37,508 nucleotides of DNA from Actinomycetota bacterium (lineage in GTDB: Bacteria > Actinomycetota > Thermoleophilia > BMS3ABIN01), in NCBI GenBank assembly GCA_016235065.1, contig JACRMB010000009.1, positions 1 through 37,508 of the forward strand, written 5' to 3'. A program made the translations under genes and the position numbers. Under the pieces are notes generated by a model. That model ran no database searches, was not told where the DNA came from, and worked only from the letters and a program-made list of their open reading frames with translations. Numbering within the stretch: position 1 is the first letter of the stretch; the number at the start of each line of letters is the position of its first letter. This document shows, piece by piece, positions 32,017-37,508 of this stretch.

Positions 32017-33122
32017 AGATCGCTGTGATCGGTGCCAAGGGTATACCGGCTCAGTTCGGCGGTATTGAGCGTCACTGTGATGAGCTTTATCCGAGACTTG
32101 CCGCTAGAGGTCACGAGGTGACAGTCTTCGTGCGAGAATGGTACACGCCGGTCCGAGGTGTTTATAAGGGAGTTTACCTGAAGCGGGCTCCCACTCTGAA
32201 TCGCAAGGGACTGGATGCTTTCATGCACTCCGCAGCGGCATCGCTGATCTCTCTGCGCGGAGATTATGACATCGTGCATTATCATGCGATCGGTCCGTCA
32301 CTTTTCAGTTTCATTCCTAAATTCAGGGGGATGAAAACTGTTGCTACTGTCCATGCTCTGGATTGGCAGCGGGCGAAGTGGGGGGCATTGGCACGTGAGA
32401 TATTAAAAGCGGGAGAATGGGCTTCGGCTCATTTCCCCAGGAAGACCATTGTCGTCTCCCATGACCTGCAGAGATATTTTCGAGAACGTTACGGAAGAGA
32501 AACGGTATACATACCTAACGGCGTGGTGTCTGTTGAACCGCCGGAGTCAGCAGAGCTGATCAGGGATTTTGGTATCGCACCCGGACGTTATATCCTTTTC
32601 CTCGGGCGCCTGGTCCCGGAGAAGGGGTGTCATGATCTTATTGCCGCATATCTGGAGAGTGGCGTTGAAATGCCGCTGGTTATAGCCGGGGGCTCCAGCC
32701 ACTCGGATAAATATGCAGCCGGGCTGGAGCAGATGTCGGCAGGGAAGGACAATGTCATCTTCACCGGGAATGTCGAGGGCGACCTCCTTACCCAGCTTTC
32801 CGCGCACGCAGGGCTTTTCGTCCTGCCGTCCATGCTGGAAGGCCTGCCCATAGTAGTGTTGGAGATGCTTATGCTGGGAGTACCCGTGCTGGCGAGCGAT
32901 ATCGGGCCATCCCGTGAGGTGCTTGAAGACGGACGGTTTGGTGCTCTTTACCGGGCTGGCGACCAGGCCGACCTGCAGGAGAAACTTCTGGAATCTCTCG
33001 AAAACCTTGAGGAACTCCGGAGAAAGGCCGAAGCTGGCCGAAAGCATGTGCAATTCGCGAACGATTGGGAAAAAATTGCTGAAGATACTGAAAGGGTATA
33101 CACAGAAGCTCTCGCAGGTTAA
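32013..33122 (+). CDS. Family 4 glycosyltransferase (GT4-4), rhamnosyltransferase-like
   Basis: A 369-aa GT-B enzyme beginning M-K-I-A-V-I-G-A-K-G-I-P-A-Q-F-G-G-I-E. This N-terminal signature (I-G-x-x-G-I-P-A-x-x-G-G-x-E) is shared with DUF1972-type transferases such as the WchF/Cps2T rhamnosyltransferases. The donor half has F-L-G-R-L-V-P-E-K-G-C-H-D-L and P-S-M-L-E-G-L-P-I-V-V-L-E-M-L-M-L-G-V-P-V, with the E-x7-E pair. The ATG overlaps the previous stop. The next gene begins about 40 bases downstream with a weaker arrangement, so this may be the last tightly coupled gene. Use of dTDP-rhamnose is suggested by family and by the rml genes. Confidence 0.85.
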   Translation: MKIAVIGAKGIPAQFGGIERHCDELYPRLAARGHEVTVFVREWYTPVRGVYKGVYLKRAPTLNRKGLDAFMHSAAASLISLRGDYDIVHYHAIGPSLFSFIPKFRGMKTVATVHALDWQRAKWGALAREILKAGEWASAHFPRKTIVVSHDLQRYFRERYGRETVYIPNGVVSVEPPESAELIRDFGIAPGRYILFLGRLVPEKGCHDLIAAYLESGVEMPLVIAGGSSHSDKYAAGLEQMSAGKDNVIFTGNVEGDLLTQLSAHAGLFVLPSMLEGLPIVVLEMLMLGVPVLASDIGPSREVLEDGRFGALYRAGDQADLQEKLLESLENLEELRRKAEAGRKHVQFANDWEKIAEDTERVYTEALAG

Positions 33123-33165
33123 GGACGCCCTGCAATCGACCCTGCAGCCCGCTTCCGGAGCGGTA

Positions 33166-35448
33166 TTGCTGGCCGATGCCGCCGCCACTCCCTTCCTGTT
33201 CGCCAAGAAGAAGAAGCGTAAGGCCGCGCCCAAGCCGGCAGCAAAGCCGGCGGCGCCTTCTGGAGTCAAGCCCAAGAAAGCCAAGCGGAGAGTGCCTGTC
33301 GCCGAGCCCAGGAAGTCGGGCAGCGGTACCATGCGCGCCGAGAGGTTCTTTACGAAGATAGACGCCAAATACGCAGCCGCTGGCTACGGAAGCACCGATT
33401 ATGCCCGCATCGGTATCCTTGGAGCCGGCCTGCTGGCGATTCTCTATTATGCTTTTCAGGCGGGAGGCTATTTTGTCGCTGAACGCAGCTACGGCGGTCT
33501 CTGGATCCTGTACCTTGTAGTCCTGGGGCTGCTCTTCAGCCTTCAGCTCAAGGGCGGCATGCCTCGCCTCGGCCGTTTTGAGGTCGGCATCTTCGCGGCA
33601 TTCGCCCTTTGGAACCTTGCCTCAGTGACCTGGTCATACTACCCGTCAAAAAGCTTTGACGAGTTCATCCGGGCGATGCTTTATCTTGCGGGCTTCGGAC
33701 TTTTTTATCTCTATATGGCCCGTCGTGAATGGCTCAGCTGGATCGGACATCTGTTTGTGGTTATCGCCATGATCACGGCCATCGATGCGCTGCTTGGCAA
33801 GACGCTTCCGGAATTGGTGACTCATCCTGACATATTCGGGGCTAATCGCCTGAATTATCCGATCACCTACTGGAACACCATGGCTGTCTTCATGGGCATG
33901 GCTTTTCTGCTGGGACTGAGGGTCATCGCAGATAAGGGAACCAGGCTGCTGACGCGTTGCCTGTACGGACCCATGCTCTTTATCTTCCTGGTAGTCATCT
34001 TTTACACCGTCTCGCGCGCCGGCATCGTCCTGCTGGCTGCCGCTATCGGTGTCACCCTGGTGACCTCGCGGTTCAGGCTGCGTGCGGTGATGCAGGCAGC
34101 GTTGGCATTCTTCTGGATGCTGGTGGTCGTTGCCATCAGCTACGCCTGGTTGCCGGCCATGATCGAGAGCAAGCCTGCTGAAGATCTGCGCAATAGCCAG
34201 GGTCAGCAGCTCGCCCTGGCGCTTCTGTTGCTGGTCTTGCTGGTGGCAGGAACACAGTGGCTGTTGAGGCAGCTGGAAGATCGGATAAGCATCGGCGTTG
34301 AACTGGGCCGCAAGATCGGCATCGCCCTTGCTGTTGCCGGCGGAGTCGTCCTCCTTGCCGGTTTCATGGGCTATACATCCACAGGCTCCCGTGGTGGGCC
34401 GATCGAATGGACCGGGAACCGTATAGAAGCCTTCACTTCCACGACCAGGGCCGAATCCACCGAGCGGGTGGAGGAGCGCCTGTTCTCTTCGCAATCCGAG
34501 CGCTATCAGGAATACAAGGCTTCCTGGAGCACCTTCAAGGAACATCCGCTGACCGGAACCGGCGCCGCCACCTGGAACGTCAGCTGGCTCAAATATCGCC
34601 CATACGACATGATCAGCAAGGACGGCCACTCCTGGTTCTTTGAGAACCTGGCGGAACTCGGCATCGTCGGGGCCGGGCTGATGACTGCCTTTGTCATTGT
34701 CTTCCTGATGATCTCCATCGGAGACCTTCGCTTTATGGCTGCCGGGCGTGACCGGGAGCTTTACGGAACCTTTTTCGCTGCCTGCCTGATGTTGCTGGTG
34801 CATGCGATGATCGACTGGGACTGGGAGATGCCGGTCATATTCATGACCTTCTTCATGTTCGCCGGCGCGTTGTTGCGATACGGGCAGCTGGTTCGCGTCA
34901 AGGCTGAAGGCGGAGATGCCGCAGTCGAAGCGATGCGCGCAAAGCATACTGCAAAGGATGGTGGTGCTTCCCGGGAGCTGTTCGGCTGGGCCGGGATTCT
35001 GGGAGTCCTTTGCATCCTCGGCATGCTTGTGACAATTCCACCCATGCTGGCTGCCAACAAGATGGAGAAGGTCAAGGAGCTGGACAGGAAAGGCGACGTG
35101 GCCAATGTGGACAAGACTGCTCGCGACGCTCAGAAATACAATCCCCTGGATGGTGAGCCGATCGCATACGAGGCCAAGGCCAAGATGGCTCTGGGGAAAC
35201 TTGACGAGGCAGAAGCGCTCTTGCTGGAGTCACTGGAAATCGAGCCGATGAACGACAAGACATGGCGGGTCCTGACGCGTGTCTATGTGCAGACCAAGCA
35301 GACCGACAAAGCCGTAGCCGCCATCCGCAAATCCCGCGAGCTGAATCCGCTGGAATCCCAGGATACGGGACCGGTTGAAGAACAGGTTCGCGCCATCGGA
35401 GGAATCCTGGACTACCGCTACGGGCCGGGAGGAGTACTGCTACCGTAA
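33166..35448 (+). CDS. O-antigen polymerase/ligase-like membrane protein with C-terminal TPR repeats
   Basis: The frame runs back into the preceding gene, so the start must be chosen. TTG 33166 has GGAG 5 bases upstream and gives 760 aa; ATG 33331 would remove a Lys/Ala/Pro-rich cytosolic tail. About 11-12 hydrophobic segments follow. Family features are Y-P-S-K-S-F-D-E-F after the early helices, the T-V-S-R-A-G-I-V-L-L segment, and G-H-S-W-F-F-E-N-L-A-E-L-G-I-V-G-A-G. The C-terminal 120 or so residues are TPR-like helical repeats (A-L-G-K-L-D-E-A-E-A-L-L; Q-T-K-Q-T-D-K-A-V-A-A-I), a combination known in this family. It is the third polymerase/ligase-type gene. It is convergent with rmlB, with one base between the stops. 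Confidence 0.75.
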   Translation: MLADAAATPFLFAKKKKRKAAPKPAAKPAAPSGVKPKKAKRRVPVAEPRKSGSGTMRAERFFTKIDAKYAAAGYGSTDYARIGILGAGLLAILYYAFQAGGYFVAERSYGGLWILYLVVLGLLFSLQLKGGMPRLGRFEVGIFAAFALWNLASVTWSYYPSKSFDEFIRAMLYLAGFGLFYLYMARREWLSWIGHLFVVIAMITAIDALLGKTLPELVTHPDIFGANRLNYPITYWNTMAVFMGMAFLLGLRVIADKGTRLLTRCLYGPMLFIFLVVIFYTVSRAGIVLLAAAIGVTLVTSRFRLRAVMQAALAFFWMLVVVAISYAWLPAMIESKPAEDLRNSQGQQLALALLLLVLLVAGTQWLLRQLEDRISIGVELGRKIGIALAVAGGVVLLAGFMGYTSTGSRGGPIEWTGNRIEAFTSTTRAESTERVEERLFSSQSERYQEYKASWSTFKEHPLTGTGAATWNVSWLKYRPYDMISKDGHSWFFENLAELGIVGAGLMTAFVIVFLMISIGDLRFMAAGRDRELYGTFFAACLMLLVHAMIDWDWEMPVIFMTFFMFAGALLRYGQLVRVKAEGGDAAVEAMRAKHTAKDGGASRELFGWAGILGVLCILGMLVTIPPMLAANKMEKVKELDRKGDVANVDKTARDAQKYNPLDGEPIAYEAKAKMALGKLDEAEALLLESLEIEPMNDKTWRVLTRVYVQTKQTDKAVAAIRKSRELNPLESQDTGPVEEQVRAIGGILDYRYGPGGVLLP

Positions 35449-35449
35449 A

Positions 35450-36451
35450 TCAGGCTTTCTTCTCGTACTGCTCACGGTAATAAGCCTCAAATTCCCCCGA
35501 CTTTATCTTCTTCCACCACCACTCGTTATTGAGATACCAGTCGACGGTCTCCTTCAGCGCATCCTCGAAATTATGCGCCGGCGTCCAGCCAAGCGCATTC
35601 GCCTTGGAGCAGTCGATGGAATAGCGGAAGTCGTGCCCCAGGCGGTCGGCCACGGGCTCGATCATCTCCTCGCCCTTGCCCAACATCTCCAGGATCCTGT
35701 TGGTGATGAAGATGTTGCTGCGCTCGTTGCCGCCGCCGATGTTGTAGATCTCGCCGACCTCGCCCTTGTGCAGCACGGCGTCGAGTCCCTCACAGTTGTC
35801 GGTGACATAGACCCAGTCACGCACGTTGAGGCCGTCGCCGTAGAGCGGCACCTTCTTGCCCTCCACCAGGTTGGTGATGAACAGCGGGATGATCTTCTCG
35901 GGATACTGGAACGGCCCAAAGTTGTTGGAGCTGCGGGTGATGATGGTCGGCAGCCCGTAAGTGGTGTGGTAAGCCATGACCTGCATGTCGCCGCCGGCCT
36001 TGCTGGCGGAATAGGGGCTGCTGGGCTCAAGCCGGTCGGTCTCAACGAAGGAGCCTTCCTTGATCGAGCCATAGACCTCGTCGGTGCTGATCTGCAGGTA
36101 GCGGCCGACTCCATGCTGGCGCGCCGCTTCCAGCAGCACGAAAGTCCCGTAGACGTCGGTCTGGATGAAATCAGCCGGTCCGCCGATGGAGCGGTCAACA
36201 TGGGATTCGGCGGCGAAATTGACTACCGCATCGACACCCTTCATCACCTTGTCGACTACGTCCTCGTCGCGGATGTCACCCTGCACAAAGCGGTAGTTGT
36301 CGTTCTGCTCGACATCCTTGAGGTTGTCGAGGTTGCCCGCGTAGGTCAGGGCATCGAGGTTGATGACCTCGTAATCAGGATATTTGTTCAGGATCAGCCG
36401 GACGAAGTTGCTGCCGATGAATCCGGCGCCTCCGGTTACCAGTAACTTCAA
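35450..36451 (-). CDS. rmlB: dTDP-glucose 4,6-dehydratase
   Basis: A 333-aa extended short-chain dehydrogenase starting at TTG (36451-36449) with GGAGGAG upstream. G-G-A-G-F-I-G (7-13) binds NAD. The catalytic set is S-T-D-E-V-Y-G (Thr123, Asp124, Glu125), Tyr147 and Lys151 (Y-S-A-S-K). E-S-H-V-D-R-S and R-S-S-N-N-F-G-P complete the RmlB signature. It converts dTDP-glucose to dTDP-4-keto-6-deoxyglucose, the second step of dTDP-L-rhamnose synthesis. It is last in the minus-strand order rmlC-rmlD-rmlB. rmlA, which makes dTDP-glucose, is not in the window. Confidence 0.95.
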   Translation of the reverse strand: MKLLVTGGAGFIGSNFVRLILNKYPDYEVINLDALTYAGNLDNLKDVEQNDNYRFVQGDIRDEDVVDKVMKGVDAVVNFAAESHVDRSIGGPADFIQTDVYGTFVLLEAARQHGVGRYLQISTDEVYGSIKEGSFVETDRLEPSSPYSASKAGGDMQVMAYHTTYGLPTIITRSSNNFGPFQYPEKIIPLFITNLVEGKKVPLYGDGLNVRDWVYVTDNCEGLDAVLHKGEVGEIYNIGGGNERSNIFITNRILEMLGKGEEMIEPVADRLGHDFRYSIDCSKANALGWTPAHNFEDALKETVDWYLNNEWWWKKIKSGEFEAYYREQYEKKA

Positions 36452-36532
36452 AGTGTCTCCTCCGTCTTCAGATCGTTGAGTTGATAATATATCGCTACCG
36501 GCCGCGACGACTGACCGGAACGGGCCGGAAAA
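36452..36532 (-). promoter_or_regulatory. rmlD-rmlB intergenic region with weak hairpin and -10-like box
   Basis: The 81-base gap has the rmlB ribosome site near its left end. A CCGGCC/GGCCGG pair (about 36498-36503 and 36523-36528) could form a hairpin, without a T-run on the minus strand. Minus-strand TATATT/TATTAT sequences in the A+T-rich patch near 36484-36494 could be a -10 for rmlB alone. Read-through from rmlD is equally possible. Confidence 0.25.
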
Positions 36533-37441
36533 TCAGTTCGCGGTCTTCAGTTCGTTGATCGCACTCAGACATTCTACCAGCCCGTCGCGCCATTGTGGCA
36601 TCTCGATCTCCGGCGCCCGGGTATTGGCCAGCACTGAATAAGCCGGCCGCGGCGCCGGGGCGTTGAACTCGGCGGTCGTCGTCGGCTGGAGGTCTACTTC
36701 GACCCCGGCCAGCCGGAAGATCTCCGCAGCAAAATCGAACCAGGTGCATTGGCCCGAGTTGGTCATATGGTAGACGCCCGGATGGCCCAGCCGGTTTTCC
36801 GACAAAGATTTTATCGCGTTGGCCAGATGCAGTGCATATGTCGGCGAGCCTGTCTGGTCGTTGACCACTTTCAACTGGTCGCGCTCGCGGCCGAGCTTCA
36901 GCATGGTCTTGACGAAGTTGGCGCCATGGTCGCCGAAGAGCCAGGCGGTCCGCACGATGAGGTGCCGTTCGGGCAGGGCATGCCGCACCTGCTCCTCGCC
37001 GTCGAACTTGGTGCGCCCATATTCACCCAGCGGCGCTGTCGGGTCGTTCTCGACATACGGTGTCCGCTTGCTGCCGTCGAAGACGTAGTCGGTGCTGACA
37101 TGGATCATCTTGGCCGGTACCCTGCCTAACATCCCCACGTCGCCTGCCTCCATGTCAGCGCAGGACCGGGCGATGTTGCCGGCGCCGTCGGCGTTCACTT
37201 CGCGGCATATCTCCTTCTGGGCCTCACAGCCGTCGACGTTGGTGAAGGCGGCGGAATTGATGACGAGGTCCGGCCAGAGGTCCACGAGCAGCGAATTGAC
37301 TGACGCCGGATCGGTGATGTCGACATCATGCTGGGCTCCGGCGCCTGCGATGTCAGCTCCGAATACCTCATGCTCCGGGGAAAAGACCTTCAGGAGGTCG
37401 TGGCCGAGTTGCCCGGCCGCGCCGATGACAAGGATTCTCAA
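36533..37441 (-). CDS. rmlD: dTDP-4-dehydrorhamnose reductase
   Basis: A 302-aa short-chain dehydrogenase from a TTG start (37441-37439). It has G-A-A-G-Q-L-G (7-13), N-S-A-A-F-T-N-V-D (62-70), S-T-D-Y-V-F-D-G (116-123) and the catalytic Y141-x3-K145 (Y-G-R-T-K), all typical of RmlD. The product reduces dTDP-4-keto-L-rhamnose to dTDP-L-rhamnose with NAD(P)H. An insertion of about 15 residues (about 95-110) between A-R-S-C and K-M-I-H-V-S-T-D-Y is longer than in most RmlD proteins. It starts 8 bases after the rmlC stop, so the genes form an operon. Confidence 0.95.
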   Translation of the reverse strand: MRILVIGAAGQLGHDLLKVFSPEHEVFGADIAGAGAQHDVDITDPASVNSLLVDLWPDLVINSAAFTNVDGCEAQKEICREVNADGAGNIARSCADMEAGDVGMLGRVPAKMIHVSTDYVFDGSKRTPYVENDPTAPLGEYGRTKFDGEEQVRHALPERHLIVRTAWLFGDHGANFVKTMLKLGRERDQLKVVNDQTGSPTYALHLANAIKSLSENRLGHPGVYHMTNSGQCTWFDFAAEIFRLAGVEVDLQPTTTAEFNAPAPRPAYSVLANTRAPEIEMPQWRDGLVECLSAINELKTAN

Positions 37442-37448
37442 GACTGCA

Positions 37449-37508
37449 TCATCCCATCACAATATCCCAGTCATACGGGATCTTGTCGGTATCGAAGGGG
37501 AGCCGGTA
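37449..37508 (-). CDS. rmlC: dTDP-4-dehydrorhamnose 3,5-epimerase-like, C-terminus only (runs off window)
   Basis: The last 19 codons and TGA stop of a gene that enters from the right edge, reading R-L-P-F-D-T-D-K-I-P-Y-D-W-D-I-V-M-G at its end. The P-Y-D-W ending resembles the short RmlC-type epimerases, and the position directly before rmlD fits the usual operon order. Identification rests on a short fragment, so another sugar-nucleotide gene is possible. Confidence 0.55.
   Translation of the reverse strand, partial: YRLPFDTDKIPYDWDIVMG

Noticed and set aside
33646-34947. 433-codon minus-strand frame opposite the TPR-bearing polymerase/ligase
   Set aside because: Its His/Gln/Asp-rich composition and lack of any start site or motif mark it as a shadow of a membrane-protein gene.
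35375-36445. 356-codon plus-strand frame opposite rmlB
   Set aside because: rmlB has every catalytic motif on the minus strand; the plus frame is the antisense product.
1-37508. CRISPR array, tRNA, rRNA, phage or transposase genes
   Set aside because: No regularly spaced repeats with unique spacers, no tRNA-like cloverleaf and no recombinase or transposase motif were seen on either strand.

Overview
The window is a high-G+C surface-glycan locus of about 37.5 kb. It holds 27 protein-coding genes, including one truncated at each edge and one small gene. There is no rRNA, tRNA, phage, transposase or CRISPR. The organism cannot be named from this sequence. Four cobalamin-type radical SAM proteins, two further radical SAM proteins and a ferredoxin-type aldo/keto reductase suggest an anaerobe. 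GTG/TTG starts, strong Shine-Dalgarno sites and high G+C would fit an uncultured deep-branching actinobacterium or similar lineage; this is inference.

Layout: (1) 1-2077: the end of a secreted beta-propeller/Ig-like protein and a convergent 65-aa gene. (2) 2132-9300: a Wzx-like flippase, two tandem asparagine-synthase-like amidotransferases of equal length (the second with a ruined glutaminase site) and a GT-C membrane glycosyltransferase. (3) 9419-21440: a modification block with four B12-binding radical SAM proteins, two zinc-ribbon SAM methyltransferases, a radical SAM/SPASM protein and a ferredoxin-type aldo/keto reductase. A low-G+C, oppositely oriented NosD-like beta-helix gene interrupts it, and a composite 23-bp inverted repeat divides it. 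(4) 21453-35448: an assembly block with three O-antigen polymerase/ligase-type proteins, a second flippase, one GT2, four GT4 enzymes and one more radical SAM protein. Many of these genes overlap by 4 bases (ATGA, GTGA, apparently CTGA), which implies one translationally coupled operon. (5) 35450-37508, minus strand: rmlC (end only), rmlD and rmlB for dTDP-L-rhamnose.

Working model (inference): dTDP-rhamnose and other sugars are assembled on a lipid carrier by the GT2/GT4 enzymes, flipped by the Wzx-like proteins and polymerised or ligated by the Wzy/WaaL-like proteins. The amidotransferases and the radical SAM/methyltransferase block decorate the glycan or its lipid, for example by uronamide formation or C-methylation. 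The propeller/Ig protein and the beta-helix protein share a C-terminal domain of about 105 residues, so they may be surface proteins handled by the same machinery. The least expected features are the radical SAM/methyltransferase block, the shared C-terminal domain, the degenerate amidotransferase, a probable carbohydrate-binding insert in one polymerase/ligase, and an aldo/keto reductase lacking two of its four catalytic residues.
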